Source of the DNA: Spinellus fusiger
Lineage: Eukaryota > Mucoromycota > Mucoromycetes > Mucorales > Phycomycetaceae
Assembly (NCBI GenBank): GCA_025094145.1
Contig: JALLLS010000026.1
Location: 248,001-312,000, forward strand
Direction of reading: 5' to 3'
Length of the DNA stretch: 64,000 nt
Below are positions 1 through 12,990 of the stretch, piece by piece (position 1 is the stretch's first letter; each line of letters opens with the position of its first letter). The notes under the pieces were generated by a model, which worked only from the letters and a program-made list of their open reading frames with translations, ran no database searches and was not told the DNA's origin. The position numbers and the translations under genes were made by a program.

Positions 1-1764
1 TGGCACCTGCTATCTGCCAGTACACATTCCTTACTACTCTCTATGTAAACCATAACAATATTAACTATTTGACGCCTACAATTGCCAAACTTGTCAATCT
101 CAAGACCCTGGATGTGTCTGGTAACAAACTCACGAGTATTCCACCTGAATTGGGCCTATTGATCCACCTGCGTGAATTGCTGCTGTTTGATAATAACATT
201 GTGAGTCTGCCGAGTGAGCTGGGCACTCTCTATCAGTTGGAGACACTGGGGCTGGAAGGAAATCCTATTGAAGCAGATATTAAGAATCTCCTTATGAAGG
301 AGGGATCTCAGGCAGTGATCCTGTCGCTCAAGGAGAATGCACCAGGTAAGTTATGTTGGATAGAGCAGTAGTATTCTCAATGGCTCAAGGTGTATGTATT
401 TTTTTTTCCATTTATTAACTGTGTGTGTGTGTGTGTGTGGGGTTAGTGGGAATGCCACCATTGCAAAGAACATGGGAGACCCTAGAAAGTGATGTCTCTG
501 AGGAACAGTCAGGTAAGTTTCGAACACATGGAATAAAGTACAATGAGATGTGTCTAATGGAATGGGAACATAGACCAATTTACTGTTCTCTGCTACAATA
601 TCTTATGCCAAAAGTATGCTACTAGCAAGGCCTATGGCTACACACCTTCATGGGCTCTCAATTGGGAGTATCGTAAAGAACTGTTACTGGCAGAAATCAG
701 TGGCTGGAATGCAGATGTTATCTGTCTTCAGGAAGTGGAAATGGGCCACTATGAGGATGTACTTGTGAAGCATTTCAAGGAGGCAGGAAACTACAAAGCG
801 GTTTTCTATCCAAAGTCAAGAGCACGGACCATGTCCGAAAAGGAGCAGCGCGTTGTTGATGGCTGTGCAACCTTTTACAAGGCTTCAAAGTAAGCAGATG
901 GGTACAGAGACATGCATTGAAATGACACACCTATAGATTCAATTTAGTGGAGAACTCTTTGCTAGAGTACAACTACAATGCTCTTCAGCGTTCAGACTTT
1001 AAAAAGACGGCAGACATTTATAACCGTGTCATGACCAAGGACAATATTGCTATCCTTACTATGCTGGAGAACAAGGACACTCTTGAGCGTGTGTTGGTGG
1101 CTAATTCTCATATTCATTGGGATCCTTCCTTTGCAGATGTGAAATTAGTGCAGGTGGGTATGCTGATGGATCAAATAGAGACATTTGCCACCAAGCATCT
1201 GCAGCCTCCTTCTGTGGGAGGTCGTGTTTATGCCTCCACTGCCAAATTGCCTACAGTGATCTGTGGTGATTTTAACTCGGAGCCAGATTCTGGAGTGTAT
1301 GAGTTTCTTTCCAAGGGCGTGGTTCGTCAAGATCATAATGACTTTGGAGATTATGTCTATGGCAACTACACAACACAAGGCCTTTCTCATAAACTGTCTC
1401 TTAAGAGCTCCTATAGTCATATAGGGGAGCTGCCTTTTACCAACTATACACCCAACTTCAAGGGAGTGTTAGATTATATCTGGTACTCCAATACCTTGGA
1501 TGTCATTTCACTTCTTGGTGCAGTGGACAAGGACTATTTGAGCAAAACAGTTGGGTTTCCAAACGCCCATTTCCCATCAGAGTAAGTGTGGCGGTGATCG
1601 TGTTGTGTATTCACTATTGTAGTCATATTCCTATCATGTCCGAGTTCAAGTTTAGACCGCCCCGTCGGGAAGCTGAGGAGGCAAACTTCAATGTCAAGCG
1701 GTCTCATTATGAGCGACCTGGCAATAGTACAAGTCATGACACTACACATAGTAAAAGACAATAA
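1..1764 (+). CDS. CCR4: CCR4-type poly(A) deadenylase (5' end outside window)
   Basis: Catalytic deadenylase of the CCR4-NOT complex, which shortens mRNA poly(A) tails. Exons read: 1-345, 447-512, 574-889, 937-1581, 1623-1764; introns are 41-101 nt with GT-AG ends and consistent phase. The first exon, open to the window edge, holds leucine-rich repeats (LDVSGNKL, LPSELGTL), the part that in yeast Ccr4 contacts Caf1/Pop2. The rest is an exonuclease-endonuclease-phosphatase domain: VLCYNILC, GYTPSWALNWEYRK, DVICLQEVE with the metal-binding Glu, the conserved ANSHIHWDP block, CGDFNSEPDSGVYEF, and LDYIWYS. The FPSDH active-site motif is rebuilt only across the last intron (GA|T). Uncommon tail: about 40 polar residues after the normal EFRL-like end. 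It converges with the next gene, 62 bp between stops. The N-terminus and start codon lie to the left of the window. Confidence 0.95.
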
Positions 1765-1826
1765 AAAAAGATAAAAAAAACATAGATAGAAATAGAGGGT
1801 ATTTCTTTTGGTATAGGTCTTTATTC

Positions 1827-3024
1827 TCAAGCAGAGGCCTCAGTAGCTCCCGATTGAATCCATAGAGTGTGGGTCTGGACTAGCTCGGGGATAATAACAC
1901 TCTCAATTTCTATTTCTTTTTGTTGTTGTTCTGGACTAAGACAGATCACTTTTTGGGTGTTCTGGGTAATAAGTGTTACTGTTTGTTTACGTGTACTAAG
2001 AATATTCCCAATAACCACTTGATGGCCATAACGATGGAGGGCTGTTCTTGCCTTTGGAACAAGCAATTGATCGTCTGTCTCCAACTAACAAAAGATAACA
2101 ACCACTGTAAGGACTAGGAATGCATAGAGGTAGGCATTACCTTGAAAGACACAATCAATCCCTTGTGAGCCCAATGGCTGACAAGTGGCTTAAGGAATTT
2201 GGGAACTTGGTCCAATGTAAGCGTCAATGCCCCTTCACCGGACTGGATTTTGTGTTCTGTCTAGAGTCCACGTAAGAAATGGGATTGTCTACTGTTCTAT
2301 TTACCATCTTCTGTGAAGGGATGAAGAAATCACTAACAGCCGCTGCCAAGTAATACATGGCCTTCTCTTCAAGACGTGCTAGAATGCGAGTACCTGACTT
2401 TAACTTGAACAGATAGTCTGGAAGAGTGACAAAATCAAGTAATAACAATTGATTCTCTTGTTTGGCTTTCATGTACTTGTTAAGTACAGTGTGCATTTGA
2501 GATGCGTAGAGTGAATTCACTGCAATTGAGATATCTGTGGGTAGTGAGTCCTATTCCTTACCTTCTATTGAGCCATCTGGCTTGGGAACAAGGTAGTCAA
2601 GGAACTGTGTGCTTGTAGTGTGGGTGTAGTGGCGGTGGTAGGGCTGTAGACTAAGTTGGCGGTGCATAAACACCACTGCATAGCCTGCTTCTAGGAAATA
2701 TTCAGCAGAGAGGGCTCCTCGGTTGCCGTTGCTAAAATTATCAATAAAACGCACTGTTTGATTCTCGAGGGGCACAGTTGTTCCTCCACTCTATGTATAG
2801 GAACAAGTAGGATGGATAAAGAATACTCTCTTGAACAGCAATAAATAGCAAGTTACCGTAATAAATACAAGACGACTACCCTTTGTTTGATGAAACATAA
2901 CAAACTCCTTGAGTTTTTTCTCGAATTCAGGTAGATTGGCGGGTGGTTTGTTCATTTCAAAATAGACATCAGGGTCAATAACACCAAGGCCATTGTCAAG
3001 AATAGGTGTAGAAACTTCAGCCAT
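1827..3024 (-). CDS. CAB2: Phosphopantothenate-cysteine ligase (coenzyme A synthesis)
   Basis: Joins cysteine to 4'-phosphopantothenate, the second step of CoA synthesis; cytosolic. Five exons in gene order: 3024-2857, 2790-2562, 2519-2305, 2260-2141, 2084-1827; 990 nt, 329 residues. Family motifs appear in order across the splice joins: SGGTTVPLE followed by [14 protein letters not shown] (nucleotide-binding loop), [27 protein letters not shown] then EHKIQSG, LVPKAR, VIGNIL, and the C-terminal [11 protein letters not shown]. The AAAVSDF and HKIQSG blocks meet only when the 44-nt intron at 2261-2304 is removed, which supports the model. The start ATG at 3024 was chosen because it opens the conserved N-terminal helix region ([10 protein letters not shown]); an in-frame upstream extension is low-complexity. 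A CCAAT (3270) and TATA-like run (3281-3288) lie about 250 bp upstream. Confidence 0.93.
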
Positions 3025-4085
3025 GGCAAAACGTGAGTGAATAAGTAAGCTTGGAAAAAAGAGTCTTGGAATTTTTCCCCTTCTGTGACTGTAAAAGACA
3101 ACGGAGATGGAGTTCTCAAATAGAGAGAGAGAGAGAGAGAGAAATAATGTGCTGGGGAAAGAACCCACCCCAAAACTAGAAAATAGAATAGGGTGTTGGA
3201 AAACAGGTCTATTATTATTGGGAGAAGTTTCTACAAGCAATTGAGTTGATGCAGAAGTCTTTATCTAGGCCAATGAGAGTATATATAAAGAGAAGAGAAG
3301 AAGAGATAGGAGGCCTATTGAGTTGGTCTTGTTTGTCTGCACTCAAGAGACATCTTGTAGCCTCTCTCCATATCAGTAGCAAGTATTTTACTAGTGTCTT
3401 TATAAGTACCCTATGATAAAGTAGCTCGATTGGATACTATTGTAGCTATTCTTCTTTACTCTTGTATAATTGTATAATTGTATATTTATATATTTATATA
3501 TCTGTAGATCTGTAGATCTGTAGATATACTCTTTCGCTTTCTTAATATAACTGATACATCCTTTATTCTGTTCTGTAGATGATAACATTTGTTTTGATTG
3601 GCTATTGATGTCAATGGAGGGCTGTGTAAGTGAACAGACAATAATAGAATACTTCTGCTTCTATTATCTTTCTATTTTTGGGGCTGCTGGTATTTCTAGC
3701 ATAAAAATGGATTATTAGCCTATGAGAATGAAGTATAAGAAATAAAGATTGAGAGAATAGGAGAAAGGGGGTGAGAATCAATGCATACAGAAATACACCT
3801 ACACCCACCTACCTACAAATAGATAAAGACACAAGCACATACACAAGCACATACACAAGCATAGACACAAGCACATACACAAGCATAGACACACCCACAC
3901 CCACACCCACATACAAATACACATACAAATACACATACACATACAAATACACATCAGCACATCAGTACACACATTATTCAATGTCCGGTAAAAGAGACTA
4001 TTGGGATTGGATTTTGAACAGCTTTAAAAGCATCACTATTTCATTTCTTCTTTACTTTTACTTTCTTTAAGCCTTATTTTCTGTC
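3025..4085. other. Divergent intergenic region between CAB2 and beta-tubulin
   Basis: Shared 5' region of two divergent genes. Seen: a (GA)n run at 3121-3142, CCAAT at 3270-3274 followed by TATATAAAG at 3282-3290, a TATTTATA-rich stretch near 3480-3510, and an imperfect ACACAY repeat at 3825-3960. Open frames inside the ACACAY repeat are repeat-driven and not genes. Confidence 0.5.
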
Positions 4086-5736
4086 ATGAGAGAAATCATC
4101 CACGTTCAAGCAGGTATATAAAACAGTCCATGGAAGTTTATTTTCTGACTCCTCTCTATAGGTCAATGTGGCAATCAGGTAAATACTAATAAAGAGAAAG
4201 ATGGGTTCTGATACTTTATACTAGATTGGTCAGAAGTTTTGGGAGACCATCAGTCAAGAACATGGAATCGATCAGAGTGGTGCCTATGCTGGTGATAATC
4301 ACTTACAACTTGAGCGCATTAGTGTCTATTACAATGAAGGATCTGCTGGCAAATATGTACCAAGGTAAATCTATAAATGTACAAGTAGAGACGGAATAGA
4401 CAAAAGACACATTACAAAGAAATAGGGCGCTTTTTGTATAACTATTATAACTATTATAATAATTATAATAATTATAATAATTAATAAGAAATTAGACAGC
4501 ATAGAGTGTAAATAATAACCCTTTATTTTAATAGATCAGTATTGGTGGATCTAGAACCTGCAACAATGGATGCCATTCGCAGCAGTGCCTATGGAAAACT
4601 CTTTCGTCCTGATAACTTTATCTTTGGCCAGTCAGGTGCTGGTAACTCATGGGCTAGAGGTTACTACACAGAAGGGGCTGAATTGGTGGAATCTGTGCTG
4701 GACGTCATCCGTAAAGAAGCAGAAAATACAGACTGTCTTCAGGGATTCCAGCTCTGTCACTCCTTGGGTGGTGGTACTGGCTCTGGTCTTGGCTCATTAT
4801 TGTTGTCCAAGATCCGTGAAGAGTATCCTGACCGTATGCTGTGTACCTACTCTGTCGTGCCTTCTCCCAAAGTGTCTGATACTGTAGTAGAGCCTTACAA
4901 TGCTGTGCTATCAGTACATCAATTGGTAGAGAATTGCGATGCTACTTTCTGTATTGATAATGAGGCCCTGTACGATATCTGTTTCCGTACTCTCAAGTTG
5001 GCTAATCCTGGTTACAATGAGCTGAACCAACTGGTGTCTACTGTCATGTCAGGTGTATCTACCAGTCTGCGCTTCCCTGGTCAATTGAACGCTGATCTTC
5101 GTAAGTTATTTGTCAACATGGTGCCGTTTCCTCGTCTCCATTTCTTCATGGTGGGCTTTGCTCCCTTGACAGCCTTTGGTTCTCAGCAGTACCGCAATTT
5201 GACCGTGCCTGAGTTGACAGCTCAAATGTTTGATGCTCGTAACATGATGGCTGCCTCTGATCCTCGCCATGGCCGCTACTTGACAGTGTCCACTATCTTC
5301 CGTGGCCGTTTGTCCACCAAGGAGGTGGAGAACCAGATGTTGGCTGTGCAGCAAAAGAACTCTTCTTACTTTGTCGAGTGGATCCCTAGCAGTGTCAAGA
5401 CTACACTGTGTGACATTCCCCCTGTTGGTTTGAAAATGTCTGGTACTTTTATTGGTAACAGCACTGCCATCCAGGAGTTATTTAAGCGTGTCAATGACCA
5501 ATTCACTCTCATGTTCAAGCGTAAGGCTTTCTTGCATTGGTACACTTCTGAGGGTATGGACGAGATGGAATTTACTGAAGCTGAGTCCAACATGCATGAT
5601 TTGGTATCAGAGTAAGTGAGCATTGGGATTACTTGAACTCACTCTTTCAAGGTATCAACAATATCAAGAGGCTACTGCGGAAGAAGGTTTGGATGACGAT
5701 GAATACCTTGAAGAAGATCCAAACCTTGGTGAATAA
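4086..5736 (+). CDS. TUB2: Beta-tubulin with Tyr167 and Ala198
   Basis: GTP-binding subunit of the alpha/beta-tubulin heterodimer. Five exons: 4086-4113, 4162-4178 (17-nt microexon), 4225-4364, 4535-5611, 5652-5736; 1,347 nt, 448 residues, normal for the family. It begins with MREI, the tubulin autoregulation tetrapeptide, then HVQAGQCGNQIG. The GTP-binding signature [10 protein letters not shown] is at about 140-149, [15 protein letters not shown] at 85-99, and the acidic C-terminal tail runs [18 protein letters not shown]. Counting from Met1, residue 167 is Tyr (usual Phe), 198 is Ala (usual Glu), 165 is Cys and 200 is Phe. Phe167 and Glu198 are the classical benzimidazole-sensitivity positions. 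Cys196, Ser239 and several changes around 219-238 suggest a divergent paralogue rather than the most conserved copy. Confidence 0.97.
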
Positions 5737-6613
5737 TAAGGGACATTACACCTTTTACTTAGTTTCTTTCTTTTCATTCGTTATATAAAAAACAAACAAA
5801 ATAGGGCCCCCTTTTTCTTTCTTTCTTAGTATTATCTCTTTTTCTTAGTATTATCATTTCTTTTTCTTTTTCTGGCTTCATTCTAATAAATCCAGTGTCT
5901 GTTCCCGGCAGTCTTTTTATTATTATTATTATTATCTTTTTAGTAAAGTATAATAGGCCAAGGAAGACTGATATTAAGATGAGTGGTTTAAATAATGACA
6001 ACAGTAATAATAAGTAATGATAATGTTATCTTTAGGTTATGCAGGCTAATACATATACATGTCTATAGAAGAAGAATAAAAGGGGTGTTTGGGATCAAAG
6101 TATAGTATATTCACGGAGAGCTTCTTTAAACTTTAGAGCTTAATAGTGAACAGGCATTCTATTGAGTATAAAGTTTATAATGAAAACAATCAGAAGAACT
6201 CTTTATAAAGAATATTAGAAGGAATCTCCTTTGCTTTTCCCCTTTCTTTTTTTTTGTAAAGGATAGGATTGCATAAAACACACGTAGTGTATCACACTGA
6301 ATGGTATAATATTTGTCGAGCCTTTTTATTTTATACCTATTATATTCATACGCACATCCAATCATAAAAACTTAATCTTTATTGGCCTTCATTTGTTTGT
6401 TTTTACAGCAATAATACATGTTTTGTCTGGTATATTCCTTTATAACTCATCAGTTATAGACCAATAGTTAATCAGTAAGATTGGCATTGTCAATACTATA
6501 CAAATATAATAAACAGTGTCTTTCCAATGTTATACAAGGTAGTGAGTATGTTTATTTACAGGCAATAAAGCTAAACATTGATTATAAAAATAAATAATAA
6601 AGTTTGAAGTCCT
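5737..6613. other. Convergent 3' region, no gene seen
   Basis: 877 bp between two convergent stops. AT-rich, with pyrimidine runs and a short (TTA)n at 5919-5934. Small frames show no recognisable protein. Confidence 0.5.
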
Positions 6614-8468
6614 CTATGCAGTTGGATGTGTTTCCACCTTTTCACCTGGAGCTGGGGCATTGTAAATATCCTCAATAACACGACTCATGAGAGCAGTGTC
6701 TTGAGAAGCAGTTTGACCGCCAAAAATACTGTCCATTTCCTCGAGGCTTTTCCCTTTAGTTTCTGGGACGAAAAGGAAGACAAATAAGAGAGAGAGTACA
6801 CAAAAAACACAAAAAAATATATAAGTTCCAAACTTAATATCAACCAGCATAGGAGGAGTGATAAGGCCTATGATAAAATTGCACATCCAGTTGGCAGAGG
6901 TTGAAATACTCATAGCTTTTGCACGAGTGCGGAGGGGGAAAATCTCAGAAGGAATAACCCATGCAATGGGACCCCAGGCATAAGCAAAGTTGATGATAAA
7001 GATATAGACAAACACAACTGCAGCCCAGCCTGCTGCAGAATGACCGGGCCAATCATCTTCATAAATACCAGAGAGTACAGCAACAATGAGCATGGACAGA
7101 GTAAGACCAACAGAGGATACCAGGAGCATTGGCTTACGGCCAAACTTGTCCAGATATAAAACAGTAGGAATAGTAAAGACAAAGTTAAGAATGCCCACTA
7201 CACCTGTCGCTAAAAGAGAGACGGAGCTACCAGTTAATCCAACTGACTGAAAGATTTTGGGTGCATAATAAATGAGGGCGTTGACACCAACAAACTGCTG
7301 AAAGAATTGAAGAATACATGCAATGAAGAGGCGGTTGTACATGCCTTTACGAAAAAGCTCAAGGTAGCCTGACAAGAATATTTTTATATTGCCCATTCTC
7401 CCTGCATTAATCCACTCAGGGTACTTTTGTTGTTGAACTCTACGATCAAATTCAACAATAACTTTGATTTCTCTCCATTCTTCAATGATAAGACTGTCGC
7501 TACTAGAAAGTCTGCGGAGTTTTGACAGGACTCTAATGGCCTCTTCTTCTCTGCCAATGCTCATAAGCCAACGAGGGGAGTGAGGGAAGAAGAAAATACC
7601 AACACCAAGAAGCAGTCCAATAACAATCTGTAAAGCAAGAGGTATTTTCCACTGAGCTTCAGAAGAAATAGTAGAAGTACCATAATCAATCCAAAAAGAG
7701 ATGAGGATTCCAAAAGTGACAGCCAGTTGTTGAAGAGAAACAAGAGAACCTCTTATCTCAGGAGGTGCAATCTCTGATTGATAGAGAGGAACCAACATAC
7801 TAAGACCACCTAATGCTATTCCTGTAACAAAACGACCACCAAACAAATAATTAATTGTTTGTGCACCGGCTTGCTGGAATATGATTAAGTAAAGTAGCCA
7901 TGTATGTGAGATGGGTGCATAACTTACCAAAGCACTGCCCAAAATAAAGACAGTGGAAAATAAAACGATAGAATGTTTGCGACCAATCCTGTCGGCAAAA
8001 TAACCTACAAACCAGGCACCAGCCCAAGCACCTAATTCAAGAATCGATACTACAAATCCATTTTCAAAAGAAGTCATTGGGAAACGGCTTTTAAAGGTCT
8101 ATCAAGAAATAAAGACAAAGACATAATGAAAAAGACTTGTGTTTGTTGATATGAATAGTATATCTACCTCCATCTCTTGGACGCCCGATATAACCCCCTG
8201 GTCATCTATTGTATAAATTCTCAGTCTACTACTGATGATTTGGTTTTATTACCAAACAAAAAGACAACTTACAGCCAAACAATACACCACCGAGTGAAGC
8301 AAAAACTGCTGTGAAGAATACATATGGGTTGTTGATGAGGCCTTTGATACCAGAAGACCCTCTTTTATGTTCTGTTAATGTCGTTGGTTTTCTTTGGGTA
8401 TCATTATTGCTGAGACTCATGTCATCTGTTTCATCAGTGCTGTTTATAATTTCTTTCGAGCTTTCCAT
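6614..8468 (-). CDS. Sugar porter (major facilitator superfamily), hexose transporter-like
   Basis: Twelve-helix proton-linked or facilitative sugar transporter of the plasma membrane. Three exons in gene order: 8468-8273, 8205-8168 (38-nt microexon), 8098-6614; 1,719 nt, 572 residues. The microexon is required: it supplies the YDQGVISGV motif of loop 1 between GGVLFG and FENGFVVS. Other family signatures: DRIGRKHS, GRFVTGIALGG, PHSPRWLMS, QFVGVNALIYYAPKIFQ (QLS/QQ sugar-binding region), DKFGRKP and PETKGKSLEEMD. The cytosolic N-terminus of about 45 residues is polar. Substrate cannot be fixed from sequence; a hexose is likely. The next 6 kb upstream is gene-poor and repeat-rich. Confidence 0.92.
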
Positions 8469-9089
8469 GCTTTTATTTTTATTGTTATGAAATGTAAAGT
8501 AAATATATATATAAGCGTACCTATTGAAATGGATGTAAGATAATCATTTATATAACTGTATTAAAAAGTATTAGTGCTTAAAAAGAAACACCGCATGGAT
8601 AATATATGTCATCATTAGTAAATCATGGCTTTTGGGGTATGTATAGTTCTAACTAAATCTTTTGACTACTAGTAAACATAATGTCTTACAATGTACCATC
8701 CTTTGAAGTTGACATGGATCTTACAATACTATAATAGCATACACGGATTAATTACTTACATCACTATGTGTAACTCATATGCTATGTGGTTTTATTTCAC
8801 GGATATGTGCTTGATTGGTGATAGATTATAAGTTATCTTTGACTTGTTTATTATTTTATAAGTGTTCAGGTCATAGATAAATTCAGTAAAAAAAATAAAA
8901 AAATGAATAAAAAAAAAGTAAAAGACCCAATGGAATACAGTATGTAGACATGCGTGCACATATACTACAGATAATAATTATATTTTGCTAAATAAAAATA
9001 AAAAATACTTTCGATCTAATAAGTAGGGAACATTGTATTACCTTCTTTCACCCATCCTGGAACTATCTTTATATTCTAGTCTTAGTCTT

Positions 9090-10257
9090 AACAATACTAA
9101 ATATCATAACGTCTTTTTGTATGACAAAATCCAATAAGATACACTTCATTATTATTTTTATATAGTTTACATATATCATGGGTTCCTTTAGTTAGTCAAC
9201 CGAGGCTCCAGCGATCACTGGGGAGAAAAAAAATAAGGATAGACCAGAAAATTTGGACCTTTTCTTGTTTCTAGTTATATCTTGATGAATAAGTAGAATT
9301 TTTGGTTAAGAGCAACATAATAATAAAAGAGAGATAAACAGTTTATTTTTAATAATAGTATTGAATAATATCAGATACTATTTATCATGTGTTGATGTGA
9401 TAGTGTCCTTAATGACTTTTTGGGTTCAAAGGTATTTAGTTAGTTAGCGTACGATTAGCTCTGCTCTTTTTTATTCAACTGGTTTGTTATTCTTTTATAC
9501 TTATATTCTACTCTAATTGTTACTACAGATAGAATAATTTGAAGATCACTACCAAATATAATAACTTTAATATTAAAAGGTACACACACTAATACAGGCT
9601 GGTGTACGCTTATACTGTCTTTAACAGATCTATCCACTACATTCAAATACATTACGGCTTATTCTAAATGTTTCATCCAGACCATTGGTTTTGTGGCTGT
9701 TTTATTTTTATTTATTTATTTTACAAATTGCTAACTATTAGTTTCCCCTTTTTTAGTATATAAGATCCAAGGTAACAGCATCTTGTAGACTGTTTAGTAT
9801 ATCTCTTCTCAGTGTGTCTTGGTTATGCCTTATGGAATTCAGGCAAACTTGATCAGTGTTAACATATACTCTATACTGATAAAAGGGCTTTTCAAATAAA
9901 TGTAAGTGGTTTATTTTCTATACATCAATCTAAATCAGTAGTATTTCATTGTGCTTATCTTGACATTTTGGTCATTGACTAAATATGTATTTATATTTCA
10001 ACCTAACTGTTCTGTATGAAAAGAAGTATGTAACTCATAGGATTGTATGAGTGATTCATCTCACTCATTCCTTGTAATAATCTGCCATTTGGTCTTATTA
10101 CAATGTCACTACTTTATGTTTGGTATATATCATTATTTACACAGTTACAATGACTTTTGTGCAAATGACCCTATCCACAACAGCTTGTATATCGAATACT
10201 CTTATTTGATATCTCAGCTTCTTGTATGTCAGTTTTGAAAATGGTTCACTCAAAAAA
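9090..10257 (-). repeat. Deleted copy of Fanzor-type element B
   Basis: Aligns in the same orientation with 45690-47100. Shared landmarks include a block near 9110-9230 matching 45713-45830, a block at 9395-9480 matching 46433-46510, and a block at 9940-10257 matching 46810-47100. Relative to the other copy it lacks most of the Fanzor C-terminal coding part: only the very end of the gene (near 9205-9300 on the minus strand, reading SPVIAGASVD before the stop versus FPVIDGVSVD) is left. Dead remnant. Confidence 0.7.
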
Positions 10258-12797
10258 GAGTTATTAGATATATAATTAGGATTAGCATGCTTGTTCAAGA
10301 AAGTGCGTATAGTATCTAACTGACCCAGGCATCTTCCCAAAATTTTATTATCCAATCAATATTTAAGGTGTTTTATTATAAATATTGACTAACTACTTCA
10401 CGGTAGATAGTCTTTTCTCAAAAAGAAAAGGCACACACTTGATACATTTGGTAGAGTAGTAGTAGTAGCATGGCTAAATTTAGGTAGTGCTCTGGCTATT
10501 TAATTTACTGATGATAAATAGACTATTGCTTGTTGACTTTCAGGTTATATAACATGATATTTACTTTCTGTTCAGCCACTCCATTAAATAAAACACACTA
10601 TTCAACAGTCTATCTACCGCTTTTATTTTATTTTTCCCGAGGCATAAATATACTGTGAGTAATGTCCGCCTCCCCTAACAGTACTTTGATGCAAGATGAA
10701 GACAAACAACATCCCTGAACGTTAAAGCCGTACATTCAGGACAAATAGTCACAGCCCCTTGGCATTCTTAACTATATAAACCATGTTCTTTTCTATTGAA
10801 TAAATCATCGAAGTTTTCAAACAGTAACTGTGTACCACTTGTAAAAGCAATGGCTGTCTAGATATCGTGCAAGTCTGATTTTGTTAACCTAGATACTCTC
10901 TTCTATTATTTTGTTATCCGCTACCGTTGTCCTGTTTCCTTGCTTGGCTCTGTCTATTTCAAGCACTCTACCCTATTTGGCCGTATATATTTCCCGCCAA
11001 GTATCTCTATTGTTCAGCTACCTTTGAATTAGGACCACCACAGTACATCTCCAAGCGTACTATCTGTCCTAAGTAACCTGTGTCCGTAGCAACCTCATTC
11101 TGAGACTTACTAGCCTCCTACGATCTTGCATTGCCCAAAATTACAATACCGTTTATATGAATTTAACTTCCGGTCTTTGTATTAATAAGAAATAATGCTG
11201 TAATTTAAGGGAATGAAAGATCTTAGGTATGTAGTACTCGAGAGAGAGGCCACCAACATAAATACCGCACACGAAAGAGGGAATGGGGGGATGTACTTAA
11301 CAAAACGGTCTTTCTGCTAATTCAGAAAGGTAGAGACCGGAGACCAAAGAGTGTTCACCAACAATAGTGACAGAAACCAAAAGAGGGTATGTAACCTACG
11401 GTGCTACAGGGACGGGAAAGGAGATAGTGATAAAATAAAAAATAAGAAAAGGATTTACTATCGATTTCGATATTTAGAGCGAGCTTAGCCTCTACAATAT
11501 GATTCTGAAAGTACCAAGGAAGATGGATTTTTATTAAAGAGGTCTATCATACGATATATATATATACACAGTTTATCATAAGAATGCGAGTTCTCTGTGT
11601 CGTTATTTCGATTTGACTATCCAACGTCTCATTACATTCCGAGCCAACAGATAGTCCTTCCTGCTTATCTCTACAACGCATTAGTACAGTATTTTACTCT
11701 AAAAATAGACTATTGTAAATTGAGTTTATGATATTTATATTTTTGTAGATTGTAATGAGTTCATTTCTACACAAAAAGAGTTAGTTTTGAGACAATAAAG
11801 ATAGTATTTGAACAGGTTGCCTGTAAAAATATAAATTTTTCTTTAAAGAAAAGAAAAGCTCGATACGGTGATAGGATAAGTATAAATAAATAAAATACTT
11901 ATTTTTCTTGACAGAATGAAGCAGGGCGATGGCGAGCCTTTAATAGTTCGTCTGAAATTCTGGAAATATTTCAAAAAGCATTCACATCACGACTCAACAA
12001 CATCTCACAACTTTGACAAGTGAGAATATTGTAATAACCACTTTAGCATGAGTGAATTTAGGGTTATTACAATAGTTATAGATCTTGGGACAAAGAAGGG
12101 CATTCTTTAATTAGTATTAGAAGTTAGTGTTATTTCTTTGGAAGTTCAAATCTCATCTGCATACACTTGTAATTGCTTTCTATTTTTATGGTATCTCTTA
12201 ATATGTGATATACTACGATGGTCAATCCAATACAATGTCCTTTTGAATTTACAGTTTCTTTTCCTTTCTGTACCAACAGCAATCACAGGCAGATGTGTAC
12301 AAATCATTGCAATTTCTTAGGGTGTTATTCATTCAGATTCTCCTGTGTGTGAAGGAGGCCCTATGTTCTGGTTTAAAGATGGTCCCTCGTTCAATCTTCT
12401 AGTGAATTGTACATAAGTGCCTAGTAAGAAGAAAATTTCTTGTGTTTTTGTAGGCTTATTGCTATGATGAGAACATAAATGTGATCTGGATATCTTATGA
12501 TCGAATTTTCTACGGCTATTACATTGGACAAAGCCTTCTTCCTGTTTTTCTTCTCTTTTTTGTGCCAATTAAAAAGAAATACTCTTTTGTAGTAATCTCT
12601 AAACGCATCCAAGATATAGGATAAGTCCTTGAACAATAATGTGTTTTTGTCTACCACTTTCTATTGAAGTGTCTTATTTTCTGTGATTGTCTCATGTATT
12701 TTCTTTTAAAGCTATTGTTTTTGTTTTTGTTTTTAATCGTTTAATTTTAGGTTAAAACCCTGTATCTAATTCTAGGTACAACGCAGGTAATAATAAG

Positions 12798-12990
12798 CTA
12801 CACACCTAAGGATTTTTATGTCTTTTAAGTGATAATAATACGTTCCTTTTAAGTAGCTAAAAGATTTTGCAGTGCTGACGGCACCAATTTGTACGAGTTC
12901 AAATTGAATTGCGCACTTGAAAAATTCAAATCGCGTTAATTTAATTGGCCAATTCACGATCTACACACCTAAAGATTTTTGGGATATAAA
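12798..12990 (+). repeat. Two direct copies of the CTACACACCTAARGATTTTT motif
   Basis: The motif starts at 12798 and again at 12961. The same end sequence occurs at the borders of other repeats here (14203 reversed, 43728, 43931, and the outer ends of the Fanzor arms). Probably termini of short non-autonomous elements; borders on the other side were not resolved. Confidence 0.45.

Noticed and set aside
3771..4070. Thr/Tyr-rich 99-codon frame
   Set aside because: Driven by the ACACAY repeat, with no domain.
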